From Flavobacterium album (GTDB lineage Bacteria > Bacteroidota > Bacteroidia > Flavobacteriales > Flavobacteriaceae): DNA of 64,000 nt. The stretch is taken from NCBI RefSeq assembly GCF_003096035.1, contig NZ_CP029186.1, positions 3,206,001-3,270,000 on the forward strand, read 5' to 3'. A model generated the notes under the pieces. It was not told the DNA's origin. It saw only the letters and a list, made by a program, of their open reading frames with translations, and ran no database searches. The position numbers were made by a program, and so were the translations under genes. Positions within the stretch are counted from its first letter, which is position 1. The number at the start of each line of letters is the position of its first letter. Below, piece after piece: positions 1 to 8,945 of the stretch.

Positions 1-639
1 CACCCTGAAGGTCATAAAGTCCGTCCTGAAAGGAATACCGGTACTGTTCTGGAGCTCGGTATGGAAATAGAACTTTCCGCCATGGGTATAGATGCCCTTG
101 ACCGCAAAGGTTATCCCGTAGCTCTTGGAAGCAAGGTGCTTTAAAGTCCTGCGGTCCCTGGTATGGATGACCTGCATCAGAAGGCCGGCAAGAGAGGGAG
201 GGCTGTCGGCAAGGTCCTCGAACAGCACCCTCTCGCTGGCAGCCTGCCCTAAGGCGCTGCGCATCTTGAGCAGGTCATAGCTGAGTACCTGCGGCTGCTG
301 GCTGTAGCATACGTTGAAGGCATAAAACCTGCCGTCATCGGTGATGACCGAGAAATTGGTCTCTTCCTCAAAACCCGGCCTGGAGGCCTTGATGCGCAGC
401 ACGTTCCCTGCGTCCTCCGCCTTGCCGGCAGCAAGGTTGTCGCTGCCCAGGTCGACATAGCGGATGGCGGTGGGAAAGATGACATGGGTGGTCTTTCCAT
501 AGGTGACCTGCATCTCGAAGGCCTCCAACCTGCCCATCTCCAGGCTTGTGATTCCGTTTTCAAAATTCTGTGCATGGCTGGCACAAGGGCCGCCCAGCAG
601 TGCCAGCAGTGTGGCCGTAATGCTTAATAGTTTTTTCAT
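1..639 (-). CDS. traN: Conjugative transposon protein TraN (C-terminus beyond window)
   Basis: The reading frame opens at an ATG at 637-639 on the minus strand and runs off the left edge without a stop, so about 213 residues are visible. The N-terminus is a signal peptide (Lys-Lys, a Leu/Ala-rich core, then an Ala-X-Ala-type site before Gln). The mature part begins with the pattern typical of Bacteroidetes TraN (DUF4138), an outer-membrane or periplasmic component of the conjugative secretion apparatus, roughly equivalent to VirB9. It lies directly downstream of traM in the same orientation, as in CTnDOT-type elements. The family is assigned from recognisable sequence plus gene order; the missing C-terminus cannot be judged. 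Confidence 0.85.
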   Translation of the reverse strand, partial: MKKLLSITATLLALLGGPCASHAQNFENGITSLEMGRLEAFEMQVTYGKTTHVIFPTAIRYVDLGSDNLAAGKAEDAGNVLRIKASRPGFEEETNFSVITDDGRFYAFNVCYSQQPQVLSYDLLKMRSALGQAASERVLFEDLADSPPSLAGLLMQVIHTRDRRTLKHLASKSYGITFAVKGIYTHGGKFYFHTELQNSTGIPFRTDFMTFRV

Positions 640-667
640 ACTGTGTGATTTTAATTTTAGCTTGTTA

Positions 668-1867
668 TTATTTCTTCGATACCAGGTAGAGTTCGTAGGA
701 TGCAGGAAGGTGTACCTTGGCCAACTTCACCCTCTTGGAGAAATAGCCAGAGACGCCCTGCACTACCCCCCGGCCCAGGTCGGCCGCCATCTGCTGGCCA
801 GCAGACCGGGTCATCATGATGCTGGTGCCTCCCGTGCCTGCCATGTTCCCCGCAATCTGGTTCAGGGCACCCGCCTCGGGGTTGTAGGGTATATGGAGCC
901 CCTTCTGCCCGTCGGTATCATAGGCCTCCAGGCTTACCGGGACTATGGAGCCGTCAGCGACCAGCGAGGTGACCTGGAGCTGCAGCCTGCCGGCGTCGAA
1001 CTTGGCCAGCGCCGTCACCAGGCTGCCGGCCCGTATGGTTCCCGAGGAGAACGTTGCAGGTTCCATGAGCCTGAGCTGCACGGGAGCCCCCGGGATAACG
1101 ATCTGACCCTGATGGACACAGGCCCTGATGCCATTCTTTTGATCACCGGAGGTCCCTTCAGTGCTGACCTGCCCCAGCAGCGAGACCACCCCGCCGCTTG
1201 CCGCATGCACGGGTTCGAAAGGCTCCTCTGCCACACTCCCCTGCTGGTCGCCCGGATCCTGGGGTTTGCCCCCCGGAAAGTACTTGGAGGCCATCTGGTA
1301 GGATTTTTCCATGAGTGCCAGCTGGCTGTCCAGATTGTTTCCTGGAGGCTTCCGGGACCCCTCGGCAAGCTGCCTCCTGAGGCTTTCAAGCTCTTCCTTC
1401 ATCTGGCTGCTCTCGTCATTGCGGTAGAAGCTGCCCAGGCTCTGCCGGGCATTGCGGTAGCTTTCCAGCCCCGGGACCTTGGCTTCTGGTACACTGGGTT
1501 CCTGTGCCAGCGTGTCGCCGCCCTGGGAATCCTGCCAATAGTCCGACAGGGTCGAAATGGCCCTGCTTTTCTCCTCGTCGCGCTCCTTGAGCAGTTCCTG
1601 CTCGTATGCCTTGCCCTTGTCCGAGGGCATGGCCGCCTCGCTTGCCTGCGGGACTGCCTGGTTCGCTCCGATGCCTTCACGCTCCTTTTCGGCCTGCTCC
1701 TGCGAGGGCGAAAAGATCATGTACAGGCATCCTGCGAAAGCAATCACCATAAGGCCGATGACGCCATACTTCTTTAGCCTTGCCCCGGTATCGGAGCCCC
1801 CGTGCTCCCTCTTTCCTGCCGGGCCCTCACTGATGAAGATCTCCGGCTTCTGCTGCTTTTCTTTCAT
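668..1867 (-). CDS. traM: Conjugative transposon protein TraM
   Basis: A 399-residue protein of the Bacteroidetes TraM family, an inner-membrane-anchored periplasmic part of the mating-pair channel with a VirB10-like role. It has a short cytoplasmic N-terminus, one membrane segment near residues 32-52, a long low-complexity Gln/Glu/Ser-rich middle, and the conserved C-terminal domain (pattern GSLVTALAKF and later SLEAYDTDGQKGLHIP). The frame is open further upstream, but the ATG at 1865-1867 is chosen: it overlaps the traL stop by four bases and removes an Arg/Gly-rich extension that is only antisense-like GC-rich sequence inside traL. It sits between traL and traN. Confidence 0.9.
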   Translation of the reverse strand: MKEKQQKPEIFISEGPAGKREHGGSDTGARLKKYGVIGLMVIAFAGCLYMIFSPSQEQAEKEREGIGANQAVPQASEAAMPSDKGKAYEQELLKERDEEKSRAISTLSDYWQDSQGGDTLAQEPSVPEAKVPGLESYRNARQSLGSFYRNDESSQMKEELESLRRQLAEGSRKPPGNNLDSQLALMEKSYQMASKYFPGGKPQDPGDQQGSVAEEPFEPVHAASGGVVSLLGQVSTEGTSGDQKNGIRACVHQGQIVIPGAPVQLRLMEPATFSSGTIRAGSLVTALAKFDAGRLQLQVTSLVADGSIVPVSLEAYDTDGQKGLHIPYNPEAGALNQIAGNMAGTGGTSIMMTRSAGQQMAADLGRGVVQGVSGYFSKRVKLAKVHLPASYELYLVSKK

Positions 1868-2109
1868 TTGCTTTCCTTTTTTGATGAATTGTTCGTCTCT
1901 TCCGTTATTGGATTGCGTATCGTCCCCAGATCGGCAGGGGCGGCCCCTGCCAGCTCCCTCCTGACCTGCACGAGCACCAGGGCCGCCAGCAGTACGTAGA
2001 GCAGGAAACTTCCCGCCACCCACCTGCGCTGTATCCTGCGCGGCAGCGCCCTCCAGCGCTCGTCAAGCCGCTGGTCCCATTTTGGGCCCGCCCCTATCAG
2101 CCGCTTCAT
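1864..2109 (-). CDS. traL: Small conjugation membrane protein TraL
   Basis: An 81-residue protein with a basic, Trp/Arg-rich N-terminus and a single hydrophobic segment near residues 31-49. It matches the short TraL-type (DUF3989) proteins between traK and traM in Bacteroidetes conjugative transposons. Its start overlaps the traK stop by four bases and its stop overlaps the traM start by four bases, so traK, traL and traM are probably translationally coupled. Its precise role is unknown; it is assumed to be an inner-membrane accessory of the mating channel. The name rests mainly on size, topology and position. Confidence 0.8.
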   Translation of the reverse strand: MKRLIGAGPKWDQRLDERWRALPRRIQRRWVAGSFLLYVLLAALVLVQVRRELAGAAPADLGTIRNPITEETNNSSKKESK

Positions 2110-2735
2110 GGCTGGCGCGGTATTACCTCAATGTCCCTGTTCTCCTCGATCCTGAAGCGCTCGATATTGAAGCCCTGCGGATTGCCGTCCGATCGTACCG
2201 AATTGGCAAGGAAGCAGGATGTGACCAGGCTTCTCCTGGTAATGTTGCTCGTACGAATGATGTACTGCCGTGCGTAGGTCACCGTCCTGTAGGGATGCGT
2301 GTCAAAGTCGCAGCGGATGCTGTCCACCTCGATGCGCTGCTGCACGTTGCCCGAGATGATCCTATTGTAGTAGCCCTTCTCGGCAAGGTCCTTGTAATAG
2401 TCGAAGGCCGTCTTGTCGGCAAGGCTGAAGGCCCTTCTCATGTTGCCCTCGATGGCGCCCTTGTCCGGGGCCAGCGTGAAGAACAGCTCATGGAAGCGCC
2501 TTACGTGCTCCCTGGCCTCCACGGGCCTGTTGCTTGCAGCATCCTGTGACAGGGCAAGCATCAGCGACTTCCCGCTGTCCAGCACGTAGATCTTCTGGCG
2601 CTGCTCCTGGGCGAATCCGTAGGACTTCCAGATGGCGAATCCCGTGACCAGGCCGCAGAGCACGGCAAAGAGGATTGCATAGAGCCGGATCTGCCTGAAG
2701 CTGTTCTCGATGTTCCTTAGTGTCTTGAATTCCAT
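2106..2735 (-). CDS. traK: Conjugative transposon protein TraK
   Basis: A 209-residue protein with one N-terminal membrane segment (about residues 17-36) and a soluble periplasmic domain, the layout of the VirB8-like TraK family of Bacteroidetes conjugative elements. It is probably part of the inner-membrane assembly platform. The start is the ATG 26 bases downstream of the traJ stop side of the operon. The 3' end overlaps traL. Sequence and gene order both support the assignment, and nothing looks truncated. Confidence 0.88.
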   Translation of the reverse strand: MEFKTLRNIENSFRQIRLYAILFAVLCGLVTGFAIWKSYGFAQEQRQKIYVLDSGKSLMLALSQDAASNRPVEAREHVRRFHELFFTLAPDKGAIEGNMRRAFSLADKTAFDYYKDLAEKGYYNRIISGNVQQRIEVDSIRCDFDTHPYRTVTYARQYIIRTSNITRRSLVTSCFLANSVRSDGNPQGFNIERFRIEENRDIEVIPRQP

Positions 2736-2761
2736 ATCTTATGTGCTTTTATTTGAAGTTA

Positions 2762-3766
2762 TCATTTCAATAGCCTTCCTCCTATGTTCCCTACCGCGCT
2801 TCCTGCGCCTGCGCCTGCAACATTGCCTGCCTTCTGTGCGGTCTGGTTGACATTGCGGCTGAAATTCCCCATCCCGCCGGCCTGTATCACCCACCCGGTT
2901 ACCGTCGGGATCGTAAAGTAGCCGATGATGCCGATGATCATGAAGATGATGTATACCGTATTGGAGGTATCCGGGATAAAATTAGGGTCGGAAAGGTTCT
3001 CAATGTCCTGCTGGAGTACCAAGGACTGTATCCTTGCCAGCATGGAGCTGAACAGGTCGGCCACCGGTAGCCAGAGGTAAACCGAGACATAGCGCGTCAG
3101 CCACTGCGTCAGCGTGGACTGGAAGCCGTCCCAGATGCTGATGGCAAAGGCAATGGGTCCCAGGATCGAGAGCACGATCAGGAAGAAGGTCCTGATGGTG
3201 TCGATCACCAGTGCGGCGGACTGGAACAGGATCTCAAGGAGTTCCCTGAAACCGTCCCTCATGCTCTTCTCGAGCTGGAACATGCCACGCTCAAGGTACA
3301 TGCCCGACATGGTGGCCAGGTCCGAGGGCGACCAGCCCAGCTCGTCAAGCTGCCGGTCGAACTCCTCGTCGGAGACCAGGTAGGCCGTCTCGGGATTGCG
3401 GAGCATCGCCTCGTGCTCCAGCCGGTCCTTCTGTTCCTGCAGCGTATTGAGGTCCAGTACCTGGCCCTCCAGTATGCCGTGGGTTCCCCTGACAATCGGG
3501 CTGAGTACCGCATTGATGGTGCCCAGGACCATGGTCGGGAAGAACATGATGCAGAGGCCCAGGGCAAAGGGACGCAGCAGCGGGAACACGTCTATGGGCT
3601 CCGCCCTGCTCAGGGCCTGCCATACCTTCAGGGCGACGTAGAACAGCGCGCCAAGCCCGCCAAGCCCCTTGGCAACAACGGCCATCTCTGCCGAGAGCGG
3701 CATCATGTCGTCGTACAGCGAGCGCAATACCTCGTGCAGGCTGCTGAAATCTGCTTGCAGTACCAT
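2762..3766 (-). CDS. traJ: Conjugative transposon protein TraJ
   Basis: A 334-residue polytopic membrane protein with about five hydrophobic segments, several containing Phe/Ile/Gly-rich stretches, and a Gly/Ala-rich C-terminal tail. This is the VirB6-like TraJ family of CTnDOT-type elements, which forms the inner-membrane pore region of the mating apparatus. The start codon is three bases after the traI stop, so the two genes are probably co-translated. Length matches the family's usual size. Confidence 0.9.
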   Translation of the reverse strand: MVLQADFSSLHEVLRSLYDDMMPLSAEMAVVAKGLGGLGALFYVALKVWQALSRAEPIDVFPLLRPFALGLCIMFFPTMVLGTINAVLSPIVRGTHGILEGQVLDLNTLQEQKDRLEHEAMLRNPETAYLVSDEEFDRQLDELGWSPSDLATMSGMYLERGMFQLEKSMRDGFRELLEILFQSAALVIDTIRTFFLIVLSILGPIAFAISIWDGFQSTLTQWLTRYVSVYLWLPVADLFSSMLARIQSLVLQQDIENLSDPNFIPDTSNTVYIIFMIIGIIGYFTIPTVTGWVIQAGGMGNFSRNVNQTAQKAGNVAGAGAGSAVGNIGGRLLK

Positions 3767-3769
3767 CGC

Positions 3770-4399
3770 CTACCAGTATTTCTGGTCAGGGGTACCGTAG
3801 AGCTCCAGCACGCGCCTGGTATCGTTCTTCTTCTTGGCCCTGAGGAAGCTCACCGAAATGTTCTTGTTGGTGTAGTAGCGCACCAGGTTGTAATAATTCT
3901 TTACCCTGCCGTGGACCCTGTCGATGATGTCCATGCGCTCCTTGTCGCTCAGCGAAAGGCTCGAGGCGTTCACGATCTGCCTAAGCTCGTCCAAAAGGCC
4001 CGTACTCTCGTTCAGCAGCTTGGAATAGCCGCTGCCTATTGCTGCCAGCTCGCTGGCAGAGAAGTTCGGATCGTTCATCATCCTTCCGAAATTGGTGACG
4101 TAGAGCTCCGAGATGTCTCCCACCATCAGCACGGTCTCCTGTACCTTCCTGGCGTCCTTGACCAGGTTGTTGACCGCCTTGAGCGCGTCGTAGTACTCCT
4201 TGCCCTGATTGTAGACCTTCTGGACCTCCTTGAAATTGTCGAGCATGCTGCTGGCCGTGGCCGAGGTGTGCACGATCTGCTCGGCCGTATTGACGATGCC
4301 CTGTGCCAGGTTGGTCGGGTCGCTCACGACCCACTGTGCCCTTGCCGGGGCCGCTGCCAGGCAGCACCACGCCCCGATTGTGATAATCAGATTTTTCAT
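3770..4399 (-). CDS. traI: Conjugative transposon protein TraI (DUF4141, VirB5-like)
   Basis: A 209-residue exported protein with a clear signal peptide (Lys, hydrophobic core, cleavage near Ala-Arg-Ala-Gln at about residue 21). The mature part is mostly helical and contains the WVVSDPTNLAQGIVNT-type opening typical of TraI/DUF4141 proteins, which resemble VirB5 minor pilus components. It follows traG by 18 bases and precedes traJ by three bases. Large open frames on the opposite strand here are GC-bias shadows. Confidence 0.87.
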   Translation of the reverse strand: MKNLIITIGAWCCLAAAPARAQWVVSDPTNLAQGIVNTAEQIVHTSATASSMLDNFKEVQKVYNQGKEYYDALKAVNNLVKDARKVQETVLMVGDISELYVTNFGRMMNDPNFSASELAAIGSGYSKLLNESTGLLDELRQIVNASSLSLSDKERMDIIDRVHGRVKNYYNLVRYYTNKNISVSFLRAKKKNDTRRVLELYGTPDQKYW

Positions 4400-4417
4400 A
4401 TTTGTGGTTTTAAAATG

Positions 4418-6922
4418 TTACGTTGGTTGTTCCTCGCGGCGCCTTGCCGCAATCCTTCGGATGGCCAGCTCGACGTTCCCGCCCAGCTCCGCCGCCAGGG
4501 CCATCACCTCCATCTTTTCGGTCTCCTCGGTCGTATAGGCAAGGTATTCCTCCAGGCTCACCTCCGTGGCATATACCGCCGACTGCGTGCCGCCCAGCCC
4601 GATCCAGACCTCCTTGTACAGCCTCGAGGGGCTGTTGTTCATGTTGATGGAAAGCACCTGTGCCTTTTCCTTGTCGGTAAGGCCCAGCATGGCCTGTATA
4701 TCGTCGAACTTGTTCATGTACTTGCGCTGGTCCAGCAAGATCTTGCAGTCGGAATTGTTGATGATGCTTTCCTTGACAATCGGCGACTGTATGATGTCGT
4801 CCACCTCCTGGGTGACCACTATGGCCTCCCCGAAGAATTTCCTCACCGTCTTGAACAGATACTTTATGTATTCGGCCATACCTTCCTTTGCTATAGCCTT
4901 CCACGCCTCCTCGATAAGGATGAGCTTGCGCACCCCCTTGAGCCTTCTCATCTTGTTGATGAAGACCTCCATGATGATGATCGTCACGATCGGGAAGAGT
5001 ATCTTGTGCTCCTTGATGGCGTCAATCTCGAAGACGATGAACCGCTTGGAGAGCAAGTCCAGCTGCCGGTCCGAATTCAGCAGGTAGTCGTATTCCCCGC
5101 CCCTGTAGTAGGGCTCCAGCACATTGAGGAAGTTGGCCAGGTCGAAATCCTTTTCCCTGACCCTCTTCTCCTCCAGCACCTGCCTGTAGTCCTGCCCCAC
5201 GTATTCGTAGAAGCCGTTGAAGCCGGCCTGGCCCGCATCATGGCGGATCCTCTCGATGTAGCCGCTTACGGCATTGGAGAGCGCCACCTCCTCGGCGCGC
5301 GTCGGGGGCTCGTTGTCGCGCTTCCACAGGGTCAGGATCAGGGTCTTGATGCTCTCCCGCTTCTCGATGTCGTACACGCCGTCCTCGGTGTAGAAGGGAT
5401 TGAAGGCTATCGGGTTCTCCTCGGTATAGGTGAAGTATACCCCGTCCTCTCCCGAGGTGCGGCTCCTGACCAGCTCGCAGAGGCCCTGGTAGCTGTTCCC
5501 TGTGTCCACCAGCAGCACGTGCGCACCCTGCTCGTAGTACTGTCTCACCATATGGTTGGTGAAGAACGACTTGCCCGATCCCGAGGGCCCCAGTATGAAC
5601 TTGTTCCTGTTGGTGATCACGCCCCGCTTCATCGGAAGGTCCGAAAGGTCAAGGTGGATGGGGCTGCCCGTGAGGCGGTCCGCCATCTTGATGCCGAAGG
5701 GCGAGGACGAGCTGCGGTAGTTGGTCTCCTGGTTGAAGAGGCAGAGCGCCGGCTCGATGAAGGTATAGTAGCCCTCCTCGGCGGGAAAGTCCCCGGCGTT
5801 GCCCGGCATAGCCGCCCAGTAGAGCGTGGCCGCATCGACCGTGTTGTGGCGTGGCTTGCATTCCATCAGCGCCAGGGCGCTTCCCGTATCGTTCCTGAGC
5901 TGCTTGAGCTCCTGGGGATCGTCCGACCACGCCATGACATTGAAATGCGCCCTGACCGACGGCCAGCCGTAGGAGTGCGCCTCATTGAGGTAGCGCTCGA
6001 TCCATTCCCTGTTGATCTGGTTGCTCCTGCTGTAGCGGCCCAGCGAATGCATCGTCCGGGCCGACTTCTCGAACTGCCGCAGATTGTCCTCGCTGTTGTC
6101 CAGGAAGATGTACTGGTTGTAGATGTGGTTGCAGCCAAGCAGGAGCCCCACGGGCGCCGCAAAGGAGAGCATGCAGTCCGAGCGGTCCGTGGAGAGCTTC
6201 TCATAGCGGCTCTGCGGGCTGACGCTCCCCGGCAGGTCGTCGGCATCGGACAGCGTGTGCAGGCAGAGCCTGTTGTTGCCGATGCGCACCTCCTCCGCAC
6301 CCAGGGCGATGTCCTGGAGCACGCCCGTCCCGGACTTGCTCAGGGTTAGGTAGTCCTGGAGCAGGCCGGGCTCCGCCCCATTGCCCAGGATATCCTCAGC
6401 CGAGAGGCGCTTCAGGGAAACCAATCCGGAATCGTTCAGTATGCGCTCGAACTGCGAGACCGCCTCCATGAACTTGGCGGCGGAATCCCCGTCCCTGGCC
6501 TCCCTGGGTACCAACACGCCGCGGCAGAGGCTGGAAAAGTTGCTCTGCATCCGCATGCGCTCCCTGGTGGTCTTGGTAAGGAACAGGTAGCAGTAATGAT
6601 CCAGGAAGGGCCTTTCGTTGAAGTGGCGCTGGAACGAGCGTCCCAGGAAGCTGATCCCCTCCTGGGCAAGGTCGGGCCGGAAGGCCTCCTTGAGGAACCA
6701 GTCCTGCTTGTGCACGATGGTATGGTCGGGAAGGGTCTTTATGGCCTTGTGCCAGGCCGAGTGGATGGCATCATATTCTGCCGGGGCCACCGTGAAGAGC
6801 TCTGGAAGCCTTACGGCGAAGCAGGCCGTTATGTCGGCATCCTTGGACAGGATGCAGTTGCCCTCCACCGCCAGGAGCGGCAGCCGTGACTCGAGGGTTG
6901 CGGATCGCGAAGTGTTCCTCAT
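4418..6922 (-). CDS. traG: TraG, VirB4-type conjugation ATPase
   Basis: An 834-residue ATPase that powers assembly and substrate passage through the conjugation channel. The N-terminal third is the DUF3875-type region found in Bacteroidetes TraG. A Walker A motif GPSGSGKS lies near residue 445 and a Walker B segment LILIEEAW near residue 665, followed by the VVTQEVDD motif typical of VirB4 proteins. The start overlaps the traF stop by four bases. Full length for the family. Despite the letter it is not the coupling protein, which is mobC at 12979-14988. Confidence 0.95.
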   Translation of the reverse strand: MRNTSRSATLESRLPLLAVEGNCILSKDADITACFAVRLPELFTVAPAEYDAIHSAWHKAIKTLPDHTIVHKQDWFLKEAFRPDLAQEGISFLGRSFQRHFNERPFLDHYCYLFLTKTTRERMRMQSNFSSLCRGVLVPREARDGDSAAKFMEAVSQFERILNDSGLVSLKRLSAEDILGNGAEPGLLQDYLTLSKSGTGVLQDIALGAEEVRIGNNRLCLHTLSDADDLPGSVSPQSRYEKLSTDRSDCMLSFAAPVGLLLGCNHIYNQYIFLDNSEDNLRQFEKSARTMHSLGRYSRSNQINREWIERYLNEAHSYGWPSVRAHFNVMAWSDDPQELKQLRNDTGSALALMECKPRHNTVDAATLYWAAMPGNAGDFPAEEGYYTFIEPALCLFNQETNYRSSSSPFGIKMADRLTGSPIHLDLSDLPMKRGVITNRNKFILGPSGSGKSFFTNHMVRQYYEQGAHVLLVDTGNSYQGLCELVRSRTSGEDGVYFTYTEENPIAFNPFYTEDGVYDIEKRESIKTLILTLWKRDNEPPTRAEEVALSNAVSGYIERIRHDAGQAGFNGFYEYVGQDYRQVLEEKRVREKDFDLANFLNVLEPYYRGGEYDYLLNSDRQLDLLSKRFIVFEIDAIKEHKILFPIVTIIIMEVFINKMRRLKGVRKLILIEEAWKAIAKEGMAEYIKYLFKTVRKFFGEAIVVTQEVDDIIQSPIVKESIINNSDCKILLDQRKYMNKFDDIQAMLGLTDKEKAQVLSINMNNSPSRLYKEVWIGLGGTQSAVYATEVSLEEYLAYTTEETEKMEVMALAAELGGNVELAIRRIAARRREEQPT

Positions 6923-7251
6923 GGGATTGTCTTTTTAATGTTGCTTGCAATTGCGGTACCTGCAGGCTTCCTGCAGATGATATAGCGCGGATGCCTGGCC
7001 CTGGCCCCCTTCTTCATGAGCCCGTGCTCTCCGTACTTGCTGTTCAGGGCGAAGGTGGTCCAGACGGTCAGCCCACCTCCCACGGCCCCAAGCAGCAGGC
7101 ACAGGTAGGAGTTGGCACCGGCCATGTAAAGGATCATGACCAGGATCAGGATACCCAGCAGGCCCCCGGCAAAGATGAAGAGGTACTGCGCCTTGAGGCC
7201 CCTGAATTCCACGGTCCTTCCGATTCCCTTGTTGATCTTGTACTCTTTCAT
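6919..7251 (-). CDS. traF: Conjugation protein TraF (DUF4133)
   Basis: A 110-residue protein with the conserved opening KEYKINKGIGRTVEFRGLKA and two adjacent hydrophobic segments (about residues 22-65), as in TraF/DUF4133 proteins, which resemble VirB3. The frame is open upstream, but the ATG at 7249-7251 is chosen because homologues of this recognisable family begin at this motif and because it leaves a 10-base gap after traE. It overlaps traG by four bases. Confidence 0.88.
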   Translation of the reverse strand: MKEYKINKGIGRTVEFRGLKAQYLFIFAGGLLGILILVMILYMAGANSYLCLLLGAVGGGLTVWTTFALNSKYGEHGLMKKGARARHPRYIICRKPAGTAIASNIKKTIP

Positions 7252-7261
7252 GGGAATGCGG

Positions 7262-7567
7262 TTAAAGGAAGAACGAGCGCAGCACGGTGGCCGCAACGAT
7301 CAAAAAGATGCAGGCGCCGAACCATGAGGCCGCCGTCTTGCTGGTATCGGGGTCCCCGCTGCTGAACTTGTTGTACACCTTCACCCCGCCGATCAGTCCC
7401 ACCACCGCGCCGATGGCGTAGATGAGCTGGGTGGCGGGATCGAAATACGAGGTGACCATCTGGGTCGCCTCGGTGATGCCGGCCGCGCCGTCACCCTGGG
7501 CCGAGGCCTGTGTGGCCGCCAGCACGAGCAGTGCCGTGGCAGCCAGTCTGTCTGCAATTGTTTTCAT
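7262..7567 (-). CDS. traE: Conjugation protein TraE (DUF4134, pilin-like)
   Basis: A 101-residue protein with a signal-peptide-like N-terminus ending near Ala-Ser-Ala-Gln, followed by two hydrophobic segments separated by a short polar loop (KVYNKFSSGDPDTSKTAASW). This is the VirB2-like arrangement of the TraE/DUF4134 family. It is the first gene of the traE-to-traN run. It is separated from the traA/traB cluster by an inserted plus-strand gene, so it probably needs its own promoter in 7568-7724; no clear minus-strand promoter motif was picked out there. Confidence 0.88.
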   Translation of the reverse strand: MKTIADRLAATALLVLAATQASAQGDGAAGITEATQMVTSYFDPATQLIYAIGAVVGLIGGVKVYNKFSSGDPDTSKTAASWFGACIFLIVAATVLRSFFL

Positions 7568-7724
7568 AAGCCGATGTTTTAAGCTGCCCTATGGCAGGAT
7601 TTCGGGGCAAAGGTATCGGGGAGTCGTCACGGAGCTTAGTTAGCAGCCTGTTGTGGAAGCAGTTGGCTTTATATTACCCATAAAAGAGTTTTCAGTTATC
7701 TTAGCAGCCAAAAATCAATCTCAC

Positions 7725-8909
7725 ATGGAAACACCTGAAAAAAAGAAAATAGACTTTGACTTATCTGAATACACTGCGGGAAAGGAACTGCATAAAATGC
7801 TGAATCCAAAGCTGGATTTTGAGACGCCTTACACGTTCTACTATGACGAGACCAATAATATCAGGACATTCTATGTCCGCGAGAATGACTTCAACTACAC
7901 CTTTACGGCAAACTTCGTGCTTGGCGGCCTTGCTATAGAAGGGGAAGTGCCTGACGTCAAAGATCTGATTGACAGTTTCAAGCTGCAAAAGACAGCTAAG
8001 GAGGTAAAGTTCGGGCTTATAGCCCATGGAGATTTCCTGGACTGCCTGAAGTCACGGAAACTTACATTATATCTTAAGTTCCTTAATGAAACCAATGTCT
8101 ATTTTCACTTCTCCAGCCTCAATATCCTCTTCTGGTCTCTGGTTGACATTGTAGATTCAGCAATAGTGGATACCGAAACGATACATAAATTCGGGCCTGA
8201 TTATATCATGCACCTAAAAAATGATCTGTATAAACTGGCAAGGCTTGAAATTGATTTAGTAGTACAGTTGTTTTACCATTATGGCTATCCTAACATCAAG
8301 CCTGAGAGCCTTACAGATTTCGTTCAAAAACTTATGGAAGTTTTTGCCCCTTACAAGGATAAACCTGAGTTCAGGCCCGGTATTGAAGCGCTTAACGATA
8401 TTTTGCAAAAGGCAGTGGCGAAGGGAAGCCTTCCGTTCGTTATGGACGACGAGGACCATATATTACTTAAAGATTTTTCCCAATTTTACCTGCATCCACT
8501 TTATACCTTCACTACCTCCAGTCACATTTTTGACAATGAGGAAGAGATCATCAAAATTCTGGACGGTTACAGGATACTTGACAAGGGCGAAGAATTTAAT
8601 GGCTTCGCGTTTGTTGACTCGCTAGATAGTCCGCTAACGCAGCTGTCTGACGTCATGGTAGGTTTCATGGGAAAATATACCCAGTACAGGAACACGCACA
8701 GTGCGGCAGAAATCGAGAATGATATAATGGACCTCGAACCACTCCAGGTGGTGAATCTTCAGCTCTTCATCGACGTCCTGCAGAAATCAGTTGAAAAGAA
8801 CCCGGCCTTCCACCACGAGACAGACGCGATCTCGGAAATTGGCAAGCTTCATCTTATCAGGCATGTATTACGATTAAAAAAGATTCGCGAAAACATCTTA
8901 GATCAATAA
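7725..8909 (+). CDS. Hypothetical protein, possible DUF3800-like nuclease fold, inserted in tra region
   Basis: A 394-residue soluble protein encoded against the direction of the tra genes. The ATG at 7725 is preferred over an upstream in-frame ATG at 7653 because the latter adds an unconvincing 24-residue leader. Residues about 36-62 contain a YYDETNN motif followed by a Phe-rich strand and VLGGLAI, and further on KEVKFGLI. That order (acidic DE, strand, GG, E-x-K) resembles DUF3800 proteins, which have an RNase H-like fold and occur in defence contexts. The match is by eye and weak to moderate. Base composition is more AT-rich than the flanking tra genes, and it ends at a perfect hairpin terminator, consistent with a cargo insertion. 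Confidence 0.6.
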   Translation: METPEKKKIDFDLSEYTAGKELHKMLNPKLDFETPYTFYYDETNNIRTFYVRENDFNYTFTANFVLGGLAIEGEVPDVKDLIDSFKLQKTAKEVKFGLIAHGDFLDCLKSRKLTLYLKFLNETNVYFHFSSLNILFWSLVDIVDSAIVDTETIHKFGPDYIMHLKNDLYKLARLEIDLVVQLFYHYGYPNIKPESLTDFVQKLMEVFAPYKDKPEFRPGIEALNDILQKAVAKGSLPFVMDDEDHILLKDFSQFYLHPLYTFTTSSHIFDNEEEIIKILDGYRILDKGEEFNGFAFVDSLDSPLTQLSDVMVGFMGKYTQYRNTHSAAEIENDIMDLEPLQVVNLQLFIDVLQKSVEKNPAFHHETDAISEIGKLHLIRHVLRLKKIRENILDQ

Positions 8910-8935
8910 AAAGCCAGACCTAATGGTCTGGCTTT
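8910..8935. terminator. Bidirectional hairpin terminator
   Basis: A perfect 11-bp inverted repeat (8910-8920 with 8925-8935) around a TAAT loop, A-rich on the left and T-rich on the right. It begins one base after the stop of the plus-strand gene and lies ten bases beyond the stop of the convergent minus-strand gene, so it can end both transcripts. Confidence 0.85.
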
Positions 8936-8945
8936 CGCATCTCCC

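Noticed and set aside
503..1777. Plus-strand 424-codon frame over traM/traN
   Set aside because: Shadow of traM; composition is low-complexity and no family is recognisable.
3413..6349. Very long plus-strand open frame (978 codons) over traI, traJ and traG
   Set aside because: It is antisense to well-recognised tra genes in GC-rich DNA where third-position bias keeps the opposite strand open; the translation has no protein-like motifs.
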